Assembly (NCBI GenBank): GCA_963813315.1
Contig: CAWEYO010000015.1
Coordinates: forward strand, 65,434 to 129,433
Source: CAWEYO01 sp963813315
Lineage (GTDB): Bacteria; Pseudomonadota; Alphaproteobacteria; Rhizobiales; Rhizobiaceae
DNA: 64,000 nt
Reading direction: 5' to 3'
The translations under genes were made by a program, and so were the position numbers. Positions 7,826-16,201 of this stretch are shown in pieces. Position 1 is the first letter of the stretch; each line of letters starts with the position of its first letter. A model generated the notes under the pieces. It did no database searches, was not told where the DNA came from, and worked only from the letters and a program-made list of their open reading frames with translations.

Positions 7826-9569
7826 CTATGCTTCGACCTGAGCGGCTTCGGCAGGTTTTAGCCCATCGACCAAATGTTGAAGGTCCACGTCGTTCGCGTA
7901 GTGCAGGGTGGCGATCAACTTTTCGATCGTGAACTCCGGATCCAGCTTGCCTATTCGGGCGAAGTGCGCGGCCGCAGCGGTCCTATCGCCCAACCAGCCA
8001 TAGGCGGCCGCAACAAAGGCATGTTGGCTGGCGTCCATCTTCGACAGATGCATGAAGGCCTCGACAGCTTCCGAGTATTCCCGGGCTGCAAAGTGCGCTT
8101 TCCCGAGATGACTCCAGAAGCGCTCCGGGTGATGAGGGTTCAGCCGCATGGCCTTGCGAATCCAGTCGACCCCTTCCTTGGGGCGGCCGAGCCAAGTCAG
8201 AAACTCGCCCTGCTGGACCACCACGAGATCGTAGTTCGGGTTGAGCGCGAGAGCGCGTTCCTGGTGGTGGCGGGCCTTGGTCAGGTCGTTGCGGCTGATG
8301 TTGATTGCCGCCAGGATTCGTTGGACGTCCGCGTCGTTGGCGTCCAGCGCCTGTGCCGACTCCGCCTCGCGGACAATCTCGTCGAAGGTAGCGTCCTTGT
8401 CGGCACACCAGCCGTAGCCCCAGGCTTGCCCCAGGATGCAGCCCCTCCAGGCGTGGGCATGCGCGTAGTCAGGGTCGAGCTCTACTGCCCGCGTTATCAG
8501 TTTCAGCGCCTCCTCGTTCTCGGCGCGATTGCTGCGATGGTGGCGCACCTTGGCCGCCAGCACGCATTCGTAAGCCGCCAAGCTGGCCGGCGTCTTGCGC
8601 GCGACGAGGTCCTGTTGCGCGGCCTCGACGCGGCCCGGCAGCGTTGCCACGATTGCCGCAGTCAGCTCATCCTGGATGGCGAACACGTCGTCCAGCTTGC
8701 GGTCGTATCGCTCGGCCCAAATATGGGTGTCGCTTGCCGTATCGATCAGCTGGGCGGTGACCCTGAGTTGCCCGCCCGATTTGCGGACGCTGCCTTCCAC
8801 CAGATATTGCGCGCCCAGCTTCTGAGCGATTTCACGCAGATTCACCGACTGCCCTTTGTAGACGAAGGTAGAGTTGCGCGAGATCACGAAAAGCTCATGC
8901 CGGCGCGACAGTTCCGTGATGATGTCCTCGGTCAGGCCATCAACGAAAAATTCCTGTTCGGAATCACCGCTCATATTGGCGAATGGCAGGACGGCGATCG
9001 ACGGCTTAATGACGCTACGCCGGGCAGCGCCATTGCCCGCCGCCGGTGCAGCCTCATCGAGTATCGCGCGCCAGACCCGCACCGGGCGTGAAATATTCTT
9101 CAGTGACTTCTCGCCCAGATCCTCGAACTTGACTTCAATGCGATCGGAGACCTGTTCGTAAACAGCTTGGGTGACGCATACCCCGCCGACATCAGCGAGC
9201 TGTTCGAACTCTGGCCGCAACGTTGACGCCGTCGCCATAGATGTCGCCTTCATCGAAGATGATATCCCCCAGGTTGATGCCAATGCGGAACTGGATACGA
9301 CGGTTCTCCGGCACGTCGGCGTTGCGGCGGCGCATGCGTATCTGCATCTCCGCCGCGCACCGTACGGCATCCCCCACGCTTTGGAACTCGACCAGCATGC
9401 CATCGCCGGTGGTCTTGATAATTCGGCCCTGATTCTTGGCGATTGCCGGATCGATGAGCTCGATCCGGTGGGTTCTCAACCGGGCGAGCGTGCCTTGCTC
9501 GTCGGCTTCCATCAGCCGAGAGTATCCTGCCATGTCGGCTGCAAGCACTGCAGCGAGCCTGTGTTCCAT
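7826..9569 (-). pseudogene. Class III cyclase-TPR protein gene broken by one extra base
   Basis: Two minus-strand frames join into one protein of about 580 residues. 9569 to about 9212 encodes the N-terminal cyclase domain: AADMAGYSRLM with the first metal Asp, TTGDGMLVEF with the second, GINLGDIIFDEGDIYGDGVNVAAR. The rest continues EQLADVGGVCVTQ, then a linker with SIAVLPFANMSGD (a TolB-like strand) and TPR-like helices to the C-terminus. The frames change at 9204-9211; removing one base restores AARVEQLADV, the family pattern. The type is common in rhizobia (cyclase, FlgO/TolB-like segment, TPRs). As read, the product stops after 125 residues. A sequencing error is a real alternative. Confidence 0.8.
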
Positions 9570-9705
9570 GCTTCAGCCTCAAAAACACGCAATCTTAACA
9601 CGGAGTCTCCGAAATCAAAGGCGATCCCAGCGAGCCTTGGAGTATGGTTCGGGATGTTCGCCTTGCGACCACCCGGAAGGTTAGAAGCGAAAGTTAGCAA
9701 TCACC

Positions 9706-9811
9706 TAAAGCGCGTCACTGCAAAACGGATTCATGTGACGCGCTTTAAGCTATTGTTTTTGTGCATGTCGTTATCCCAAAACCGCTGCACACTTTTGGGC
9801 GACATGCATTA
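9706..9811 (+). repeat. RIME1-like palindromic element, copy A1
   Basis: About 106 bp made of two imperfect palindromes: TAAAGCGCGTCAC...GTGACGCGCTTTA and GCATGTCGTTATCCCAAAAC...CTTTTGGGCGACATGC. Near-identical copies lie at 33362-33467, 35719-35824 (inverted) and 54126-54232. Length and two-palindrome layout match the rhizobial RIME1 mosaic element. All copies are intergenic or at gene edges. Confidence 0.85.
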
Positions 9812-9889
9812 AAGTGCGTGCCCGGCTCGTGACCCGGCGAGTTCCAATCCATCGCCACCGCTTCTGCGGGGGTTTGTTAGGAATATCGT

Positions 9890-10180
9890 TCAACAGGCTC
9901 TTTGCGGAAGAACAACGACGACACGTGTGCGGTCGAACCATTCTTGTGGTTCTTTGTTGGAGCTTTCCGTGAAAACCTGCCCCATGCCTGTTGCTGACTT
10001 GAGAGTAGACGAAATGATGAGAACGTGGCCGTCCACGGTCTCCGTGGTAATCAGACTTCGGATGCTCTGTGTCGGATGTCCGATTGGTATTTTCCACACT
10101 GTAGCCGACGCCTGCAGGGCGCATCACCTCGATCAGTGCGCCGTCGTCGCGGAATTGGAGAGAGCAATTCTGGGAATTGC
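9890..10180 (-). pseudogene. Possible frameshifted small gene of unknown function
   Basis: Two minus-strand frames read like one small protein. The upstream part is CSLQFRDDGALIEVMRPAGVGYSV and the downstream part WKIPIGHPTQSIRSLITTE, continuing VDGHVLIISSTLKSATGMG and ending RTRVVVVLPQRAC. A one-base slip near 10105 would join them. Residue composition looks protein-like, but I recognise no family and see no clear start. It lies directly downstream of the regulator gene on the same strand. Confidence 0.22.
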
Positions 10181-10185
10181 TTAGA

Positions 10186-10885
10186 TCATTGCCTTTCCCG
10201 GCCTTCTGACAGCACCATCAGCCGGTGCGCGTCGACGATTGTCACCTTCTGGCGACCGCTCATAACGATCCCTTTTTCCTCCCAAGCGCTCAGCAGGCGG
10301 CTGACCGTGTGCAGCGTCGTGCCGGTCATTTCGGCAATGTCCTGGCGCGATATCGGGAAGTCTATTTCGATGCCGCCAGGCCGTTTTCCGCCCCGTCTGG
10401 TTCACGAGGCGAAGCAGTGCACGTGCGACGCGCTGCTCGACCTGCTCGGTCGACATCTCGACGACGCGGGTCTGTGTTTCCTGAAGCCGGCTGCCGACGG
10501 TCTTGTACGTGTTGGCGCCGAATGCCGGAAACTTCGCAGACAGTTGCGGCCACAGCGCGTTCGGCCAGACCAGCGCCACGCAGTCCACCGCCGCAATGGC
10601 GCTCGCTGGGTAGGTTGTCCGTCCAAGCGCGGCGGCGATGCCGAAGACCTCGCCTTTGCTGATGTATCTGACGATCACCTGGTGGCCGTCAGGCGTGGTT
10701 CGCACGACACGGATATGTCCATCGAGGAGCACGAAGAATGAATGGGCTTCCGCCTCCTGTTCGAACACGGCCGTGTCCTTGGGATAGCGGGTAGAACGCG
10801 CGCCGGCAAGCAACTCGTCCATCTCCACGGCGGTGAGACCTTCGAACAGCGGCAATCCAGCAATCAGCGATCTATCGAGTGCCAC
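10186..10885 (-). pseudogene. nnrR: NnrR/Fnr-type Crp-family regulator with frameshifted HTH domain
   Basis: Residues 1-130 are a cNMP-type effector domain (LIAGLPLFEGLTAVEMDELL, GEVFGIAAALGR) and the dimer helix follows (YKTVGSRLQETQTRVVEM). From about 10391 the open frame becomes nonsense. After removing one base in 10371-10391 it reads GGIEIDFPISRQDIAEMTGTT, then LHTVSRLLSAWEEKGIV and a stop at 10186-10188, a textbook Crp/Fnr HTH. The corrected length is 232 residues. No cysteines suit an Fe-S cluster, which fits the NO-responsive NnrR/DNR group. The divergent pseudoazurin gene and nearby nnrS and nirK support this. As read, DNA binding would be lost. Confidence 0.78.
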
Positions 10886-10959
10886 GGGCCCTCTTTCTGA
10901 CGCCCATCGAGCCGGATGTCCTTGTTGCTTGGGCGGGCGCCGTCCTTTCTAACGCCAGT

Positions 10960-10973
10960 TTGCGCCAGCGCAA
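10960..10973. promoter_or_regulatory. NnrR/DNR-type box between nnrR and pseudoazurin genes
   Basis: TTGCGCCAGCGCAA is a perfect 5-4-5 palindrome (TTGCG-N4-CGCAA) within TTTGCGCCAGCGCAAA. It lies about 80 bp before the pseudoazurin ATG and about 81 bp before the regulator ATG on the other strand, suitable for activating one and autoregulating the other. A near copy with the same CCAG spacer precedes nirK. Confidence 0.7.
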
Positions 10974-11046
10974 ATTGGTGGGCCGCATTTCCCGCTAGTA
11001 AGGCGCTAACGGCTGACGCCACCACCGGACGAAAAGGATGAATTCC

Positions 11047-11490
11047 ATGAAACCCTTCGCTTATGCCGCCGCCGTGTTGTTCCTCCTCGCATTGGCGGGT
11101 GGCGCTTCAGCGGAAGAGCACATGATCCAGATGCTCAACAAGGGAGAGAAAGGCGCGATGGTCTTCCAGCCAAACCTCGTGCAGGCGGCGCCGGGGGACA
11201 CGATCAAGTTCGTGCCGTCGGACAAGTCGCACAATGCCGAGACGATCAAGGGCATGATCCCTGAAGGGGCAGAAGCTTTCAAGGGCAAGATGAACGAGGA
11301 ATTCTCTGTGACCCTGCAGCAGGAAGGCGTCTACGGAGTAAAATGCGCCCCGCACTACGGCATGGGCATGGTCGCCTTGATCGTCGTGGGCCAGCCGGTC
11401 AACGCCGACGAAGCCAAAGCCGTGAAGCAATCGGGAAAGGCCAAGGCGGCCTTCGCGGAATTGCTCGGCCAAGCGGTTGCTGCGAAGTAG
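11047..11490 (+). CDS. Pseudoazurin (blue copper electron carrier)
   Basis: This is a 147-residue periplasmic type 1 copper protein. A Sec signal (FAYAAAVLFLLALAGGASA) is cleaved before EEHMIQMLNKG. Copper ligands are the His of KSHNAETI and the Cys, His and Met of KCAPHYGMGM, matching His40, Cys78, His81 and Met86 of known pseudoazurins. It donates electrons to NirK, encoded about 1.6 kb downstream. An ATG at 11038 is in frame, but AAGGA at 11033-11037 is spaced correctly only for the ATG at 11047. An NnrR-type box lies upstream. Confidence 0.93.
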   Translation: MKPFAYAAAVLFLLALAGGASAEEHMIQMLNKGEKGAMVFQPNLVQAAPGDTIKFVPSDKSHNAETIKGMIPEGAEAFKGKMNEEFSVTLQQEGVYGVKCAPHYGMGMVALIVVGQPVNADEAKAVKQSGKAKAAFAELLGQAVAAK

Positions 11491-11503
11491 AAAACGTTGA
11501 ATG

Positions 11504-11603
11504 GTGAGTAGTGAGTAGTGAGTAGTGAGTAGTGAGAAAATTCCCTGTTCTAAAAGCAAAGGATTTTCCTTACTAATTACTACTTACTATTACTACTTAC
11601 TAT
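11504..11603. repeat. Heptamer repeat GTGAGTA with a diverged opposite array
   Basis: Four and a half perfect GTGAGTA units run 11504-11536. After a 30 bp spacer with a GAAAATTCC/GGATTTTCC-like inverted pair, a looser TTACTAC/TTACTA array runs 11569-11603. In RNA the two arms could pair using G-U bonds. The element lies just after the pseudoazurin stop and could end or stabilise its transcript. Confidence 0.6.
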
Positions 11604-11672
11604 TTGCAGGGCGGACCGGGCGGGCCTGGAGAGGGCTCGCTCGGTCAACTCATTTTCAGAGGAGTCAAGAAA

Positions 11673-12848
11673 ATGGCCGTTCCGAGGTTCCGGTCCTATG
11701 AGGGACCGGCTGTCCTTTCCTATGGGTTTCGCCCGTTCTTTCTCCTTGGTTCCGTTTACGCCGGCCTTTCCATCCTGTTTTGGATCCCGGCCTATTCCGG
11801 GCATGTCGAGACATTCAGCGTCTTCGCTCCCTTCGACTGGCACGTGCACGAGATGCTGTTCGGCTATCTGACCGCCATCGTAACCGGCTTCCTGCTGACG
11901 GCGATTCCGAACTGGACCGGGAGACTGCCGGTCCTCGGGCTGCCGTTGCTTGCGCTTGTGGCGCTCTGGGTCGCGGGCCGCGTGGCGGTCTTTTTCTCGG
12001 ATATCCTGGGATGGCAGGTCGCAGCAGCGGTCGATTGCTCCTTTCTGGCCGCCGTTGCCGTTGCGGCGGCGCGCGAGATCATATCCGGCCGCAACTGGCG
12101 GAACCTGAAGGTGCTTGTTCCGCTTGCGGTTCTGCTGGCCGCGAACATCTGCTTCCACGTCGAAGTCCATGTGTCCGGAATTTCGGATGTCAGCCGGCGG
12201 CTCGGAATGACCGCCGCTATACTCCTGATCATGATTATCGGCGGGCGCATCATCCCCAGCTTCACGAGAAATTGGCTGGTGCGCGAAAATCCCGGGCGGC
12301 TTCCCGCTCCATTCGGCAATTTCGATATATGTGCCATCGCTGTTTCCGCCGCTGCGCTGCTAACGTGGTGCGGGTTCCCCGAAGGAAGCGGCACGGCCAT
12401 CGCTTTCGCCGCCGCCGCGGTGCTCCAGGGGGCGCGCCTCGCCCGCTGGGCAGGAGACCGCACATTTGCCGATCCCCTCGTCCTGATCCTCCATTTCGCC
12501 TACGCCTTCATTCCCATCGGCATGATGCTGATCGCGCTATCGATCCTGCTTCCCTCAGCCGTCCCGGCAGCGGCCGGCATTCATGCGCTGGGCGGCGGCG
12601 CAATCGGCGCGATGACGCTGGCAGTGATGGTGAGGGCGACGTTGGGGCACACAGGACGCGAACTGCGGGCAGGCCGCTACGCCATGTTCATCTTCACCGC
12701 GATCCTCGTAGCCGCTCTGGTCAGGATCGCAGCCGCGTTTGTGCCGGACCTTTTGCTGATCCAGATTGCCGGTGGCGCGTGGTCGGCCGCGTTTCTCGGC
12801 TTCGCTCTGGCATACGGAGCCGCGTTGACGCGGCCGAAGGTGAGTTGA
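11673..12848 (+). CDS. nnrS: NnrS family heme-copper membrane protein
   Basis: The 391-residue polytopic inner membrane protein has about 12 hydrophobic segments. Family marks are LSYGFRPFFLLGSVYAG at the N-terminus, FDWHVHEMLFGYLTAIVTGFLLTAIPNWTG with the conserved histidines, and MIIGGRIIPSFTRNWL in the middle. NnrS proteins accompany denitrification genes, bind heme and copper, and relieve nitric-oxide stress. The frame extends upstream to 11604, but AGAGGAGTCAAGAA just before 11673 fixes the start. It lies between the pseudoazurin gene and nirK in the same orientation. Confidence 0.92.
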   Translation: MAVPRFRSYEGPAVLSYGFRPFFLLGSVYAGLSILFWIPAYSGHVETFSVFAPFDWHVHEMLFGYLTAIVTGFLLTAIPNWTGRLPVLGLPLLALVALWVAGRVAVFFSDILGWQVAAAVDCSFLAAVAVAAAREIISGRNWRNLKVLVPLAVLLAANICFHVEVHVSGISDVSRRLGMTAAILLIMIIGGRIIPSFTRNWLVRENPGRLPAPFGNFDICAIAVSAAALLTWCGFPEGSGTAIAFAAAAVLQGARLARWAGDRTFADPLVLILHFAYAFIPIGMMLIALSILLPSAVPAAAGIHALGGGAIGAMTLAVMVRATLGHTGRELRAGRYAMFIFTAILVAALVRIAAAFVPDLLLIQIAGGAWSAAFLGFALAYGAALTRPKVS

Positions 12849-12875
12849 GCGATCCCGTCCAAATTGTCGCACCCG

Positions 12876-12976
12876 GAGCAATTCCAGGAAAAGTGGGAAC
12901 CGGCTCTCCGTCCGAAATTGCGGAAAAACAAATGCTTAGAGCGGGTTATCGATCCAATGAAGCGGTGATCCGCTCT
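12876..12976 (+). repeat. Intergenic palindromic element family C, copy C1
   Basis: About 100 bp: GAGCAATTCCAGGAAAAGTG...CGGAAATTGCGG-like first palindrome, then AGAGCGGGTTATCGATCC...GGTGATCCGCTCT. It matches the copy at 44269-44370, and its second half matches the partial copy at 29129-29170. It lies between nnrS and the nirK promoter. Confidence 0.75.
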
Positions 12977-12995
12977 GGCGCATGCCGCGCCATCT

Positions 12996-13009
12996 TTGCG
13001 CCAGCACAA
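12996..13009. promoter_or_regulatory. NnrR/DNR-type box upstream of nirK
   Basis: TTGCGCCAGCACAA differs by one base from the palindrome at 10960-10973 and shares its CCAG spacer. It ends 65 bp before the nirK ATG, consistent with class II activation centred near -41. The family C repeat ends 20 bp upstream. Confidence 0.68.
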
Positions 13010-13074
13010 AGATGGATTGGCTGAGCGCGCATACGGTCGTCCTGTCGATAACGACATTTCACAAGGAGACAAAA

Positions 13075-14179
13075 ATGTTCACGCGACGCGAAGCCCTCAT
13101 CGGAGCAGCCATGGCGGCTGCCGCGGCGGCCGCGATACCCGCGCTTCCGGCAATGGCGCAGACAGCCGAACTCACCTCATTGCCACGCCAGAAGGTGGCG
13201 CTTGTAGCTCCGCCCTTCGTCCATGAGCACCAGCAGGTTGCCACGGGCGGCCCGAAGGTGGTCGAATTCACGATGAAGATCGAGGAGAAGCCGATCGTCA
13301 TCGACGACGAGGGAACAACCCTCAGGGGCATGACCTTCAACGGCTCGATCCCGGGCCCGATGATGGTCGTCCACGAGGGCGATTATCTGGAACTGACGCT
13401 GGTCAATCCCGAAACCAACGAGATGCCGCACAATATCGACTTCCACGCCGCCACCGGTGCGCTCGGAGGCGGAGCGCTGACGCACGTCAACCCCGGCGAA
13501 CAGGTGACGCTCCGTTTCAAGGCGACGCGCACCGGAACCTTCGTCTATCACTGTGCGCCCGAGGGGATGATCCCCTGGCATGTCGTGTCGGGCATGAGCG
13601 GGACGGTGATGGTGCTGCCTCGCGACGGGCTGAAGAACGACAAGGGCGAGCCCGTGCGTTACGACCGGATCTACTATGTCGGTGAGAACGAGTTCTACAT
13701 TCCGCGGGACGAGGCCGGAAACTACAAGACCTTCGAGTCGCTCGGCGACAGCTACGCCGACACCCTGGCGGTCATGCGGGGCCTGATCCCGACCCATGTC
13801 GTCTTCAACGGCAAGGTAGGTTCGCTTACCGGTGAGAACGCCATGAAGGCCAAGGTCGGCGAGACGGTCCTGATCGTTCACTCACAGGCAAACCGCGATA
13901 CGCGGCCGCACCTGATTGGCGGGCATGGCGACTATGTCTGGGAAGAAGGCAAGTTCGCGAACCCGCCCGCCAAGGACCTCGAGACCTGGTTCATTCGCGG
14001 CGGCTCGGCGGGAGCGGCGCTCTACACCTTCCTGCAGCCCGGCGTCTATGCCTACGTCAACCACAATCTCATCGAGGCGGTCGAACTGGGCGCCACAGCC
14101 CACTTCATGGTCGAAGGCGAGTGGAACGATGACCTGATGAAGCAGATCGCAGCGCCGCGCACCCATTGCGTCGAATTGA
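13075..14179 (+). CDS. nirK: Copper-containing nitrite reductase NirK (frameshift in last codons)
   Basis: This periplasmic enzyme reduces nitrite to NO and acts as a trimer. A Tat signal (FTRREALIGAAMAAAAAAAIPALPAMA) is followed by two cupredoxin domains. Type 1 copper ligands are the His of EMPHNIDFH, the Cys and His of YHCAPEGMIPWH and the Met of SGMSG. Type 2 ligands include FHAATG, VYHC and the His of VNHNLIEA. Just after MKQIAAP one extra base near 14159 shifts the frame. Corrected, the protein ends APIASN at 14177-14179, right before a strong terminator. Uncorrected, it runs on out of frame to 14475, into nirV. AAGGAG precedes the ATG. Catalytic residues are unaffected. Confidence 0.92.
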
Positions 14180-14200
14180 GTTTGTCGCGGGAACGATCAA

Positions 14201-14233
14201 CGCGGCCCGTCGGGACTGCCGGGCCGCGTCTTT
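14201..14233 (+). terminator. Rho-independent terminator after nirK
   Basis: The stem CGCGGCCCG/CGGGCCGCG (14201-14209 with 14220-14228, 9 bp perfect) has a 10-base loop and is followed by TCTTT. Its place 21 bp after the frameshift-corrected nirK stop supports that correction. It also separates nirK from nirV. Confidence 0.8.
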
Positions 14234-14251
14234 CGCCGGAAAGGGCGGATC

Positions 14252-15085
14252 ATGTCATTCTTCGCGCCGAAACTGATTGGCGGCTTCGCCGGAGCAATCG
14301 CTCTCTCGGCCGCGGCGCTCGGTCTGGAGTACTTGGTCCCGGCCTCCGGAGGTGGTCGAAACGAATGGCCGGCGGTTCAAACGGTGATCATTGCGCCAGG
14401 CTCTTTCACCCATCCTCAATCCGGGGAATTTCTCAGCCAAGGCCACCCGGCGGCCGCTCCGCGTGTCCGCATTGAGATTGAAAAGCCAGTCGAGATCATG
14501 ACCTACCAGGTTAGCCTCGACGAATATGATCGCTGCGTGGCGGACGGCTCATGCGCACCGGCGGATGCGCGTGGAACCGGCGACGCGCCCGTCACCGGCG
14601 TGAGCTATCTGGACGCGACTGCATACGCTGCATGGTACTCGGAGGCGAGCGGGGATGTCTGGCGGCTGCCGACGGACGAGGAGTGGGCCTTTGCGGCTAG
14701 CGAGCGGTTCACGGCCGACGTGGAGCCGCTGGAGGAAGACCCGAGAAATCCCGCCCGCGGCTGGCTTTCAAGCTACCAGAGAGAAGTGGCTATGGCTCGC
14801 AAGCCGGACCCGGAACCACGCCCGCGCGGCGCGTTCGGTGTGAACTCCAAGGGCATTGCCGACGTAGCCGGCAATGTCTGGGAATGGACGTCGAGTTGTT
14901 ATCAGCGCTCTGCCATCTCAAGCGACGGCCTGACCATCGAGAGCAGGGTCGACAATTGCGGCGTGCACGTCGTCGAAGGCTTCCATCGAACCTACATGTC
15001 GAACTTCATACGCGACGGAAAGAGCGGCGGCTGCGCCGTCGGCCTGCCTCCGGACAATCTCGGGTTCCGGCTCGTGCGCGAGTAG
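14252..15085 (+). CDS. nirV: NirV, formylglycine-generating-enzyme-like protein
   Basis: The 277-residue protein has an N-terminal membrane anchor or signal (LIGGFAGAIALSAAALGLEYLV) and an FGE/SUMF1-type sulfatase-modifying fold. Motifs are FTHPQSGEF, EKPVEIMTYQVSLDEYDRCVADGSC, PVTGVSYLDATAYAAWYSEASGDVWRLPTDEEWAFAA, GIADVAGNVWEWTSSCY and PPDNLGFRLV. The FGE catalytic cysteine pair is not clearly kept. NirV regularly follows nirK in rhizobia. Its role is unproven; copper-site assembly or NirK maturation is suspected. The start lies 18 bp after the nirK terminator. Confidence 0.9.
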   Translation: MSFFAPKLIGGFAGAIALSAAALGLEYLVPASGGGRNEWPAVQTVIIAPGSFTHPQSGEFLSQGHPAAAPRVRIEIEKPVEIMTYQVSLDEYDRCVADGSCAPADARGTGDAPVTGVSYLDATAYAAWYSEASGDVWRLPTDEEWAFAASERFTADVEPLEEDPRNPARGWLSSYQREVAMARKPDPEPRPRGAFGVNSKGIADVAGNVWEWTSSCYQRSAISSDGLTIESRVDNCGVHVVEGFHRTYMSNFIRDGKSGGCAVGLPPDNLGFRLVRE

Positions 15086-15269
15086 CGCGTGTTTGTGGAG
15101 CCCAGCGGTTTCAGTCGGGCCGCTACAACCTTTTCGTCGCCTTCGAAATTTTTCTGATGCAGTGTCGATTCCCGCTGCCCCCCGCTCGACGTGTTGGAAG
15201 TGAGAGGCTACCGGTGGCACTTCAAGGCGGGCGAACCGGGCTTCCGGCCGAACCAACAGGAGAAGATCG

Positions 15270-15701
15270 ATGCGTTTCATGGTGATCGTGAAGGCCACGA
15301 AAGAAAGCGAGGCAGGCGTGATGCCTAGTACGGAGCTGCTCACTGCGATGGGCAAGTTCAACGAGGAGCTGGTGAAGGCCGGCATCATGCTCGCCGGCGA
15401 CGGGCTGCACCCGAGTTCGAAAGGCGCGCGCGTCCGGTTTTCAGGCGCCAAGCGGACCGTCATCGATGGGCCGTTCGCCGAAACCAACGAGCTGATCGCA
15501 GGCTACTGGATTTGGCAGGTGCGCTCGCTTGACGAGGCGCTCGAATGGGTCAAGCGTTGCCCCAACCCGATGGAGGGCGAATCCGAGATTGAAATCCGCC
15601 AGATCTTCGAGGCCGACGATTTCGGCGAAGCGTTCACGCCCGAGCTGCGCGAGCAGGAAGAGCGCATTTCCAAGGAAGCCGAGAAGCTAAACAAGAAGTA
15701 G
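15270..15701 (+). CDS. YciI-like (DGPF-type) protein
   Basis: A 143-residue ferredoxin-like-fold protein of the YciI/DGPF group. It begins MRFMVIVKATKESEAG. The DGPF motif with its flank (VIDGPFAETNELIAGYWIWQV) lies near residue 73, and the domain ends with EWVKRCPNPMEGESEIEIRQI. The C-terminal 30 residues are highly charged. Members are often fused to or encoded beside ECF sigma factors; none is nearby. The biochemical role is unknown. AGGAGAAG lies before the ATG. The gap to nirV holds nothing notable. Confidence 0.85.
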   Translation: MRFMVIVKATKESEAGVMPSTELLTAMGKFNEELVKAGIMLAGDGLHPSSKGARVRFSGAKRTVIDGPFAETNELIAGYWIWQVRSLDEALEWVKRCPNPMEGESEIEIRQIFEADDFGEAFTPELREQEERISKEAEKLNKK

Positions 15702-15719
15702 ACGCGGTAAACGGCCAGG

Positions 15720-16013
15720 TCAGCCGTAGTGCCACGCGGGCTTGGGCTCCGTACCGGTGAACATCACGCCGATGCGCCTGTCCTTGCGCCAGCGCACGAC
15801 CGCATTGTAGGCAATTCCGTCCAGCGGCACATACAGAAGAAACTCGTTCGGCACAGGTGCGTCGCGTTCAACCTTCAGTTCGGCGCCGTGCCGGTGCATG
15901 TTGCGAACCGCGCATTTGATTTCCGAACGGGAGACGCCGCTCAGGATCGATGCGCCCTTCAAAACACGTTGTCGGTGTTCAGGCCTGTTTCCCGCTTCCG
16001 CCGATGTTGCCAT
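15720..16013 (-). CDS. PilZ domain protein
   Basis: A 97-residue single-domain protein. RQRVLKGASI matches the RxxxR-like start of the PilZ c-di-GMP-binding motif in weak form (EHRQRVLKG), and MHRHGAELKVE corresponds to the D/NxSxxG strand, with H instead of S. The strands LLYVPLDGIAYNAVVRWRKDRRIGVMF fit the PilZ barrel. Ligand binding is therefore uncertain. Rhizobia carry many such small proteins. It converges on the YciI-like gene and has no operon partner. Confidence 0.72.
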   Translation of the reverse strand: MATSAEAGNRPEHRQRVLKGASILSGVSRSEIKCAVRNMHRHGAELKVERDAPVPNEFLLYVPLDGIAYNAVVRWRKDRRIGVMFTGTEPKPAWHYG

Positions 16014-16201
16014 GACACAAGATCCCCGCTCTTCTCGATCCTATGCCTAAGGCGAATAGATTGCGTAAACCGGCGTGGTTAAGAAAATCAGCTCGCCCGA
16101 CGGCCGGCCGGCGCGGCAAACGCACAAGTACCAGCGGTTCAGGTCCACCCGGCGCCGCTCAGTGAACCCCCTGCCCCGTCGCCTTACGTTACCGCGTCGC
16201 C

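Noticed and set aside
7874..9091. Plus-strand frame of about 405 codons
   Set aside because: Antisense to the cyclase-TPR pseudogene.
9706..9811. Insertion sequence at the RIME1-like copy
   Set aside because: Too short, no transposase; two palindromes and multiple copies fit a non-coding intergenic element.
10025..10741. Plus-strand frame opposite the nnrR-like gene
   Set aside because: Antisense shadow; the minus strand shows the Crp-type domain.
11504..11603. CRISPR array
   Set aside because: Units are 7 bp without unique spacers, so it is a tandem repeat rather than CRISPR.
11780..13024. Arg-rich 414-codon frame overlapping nnrS
   Set aside because: Alternative frame of nnrS; no motifs, no ribosome site and composition typical of GC-shifted shadow.
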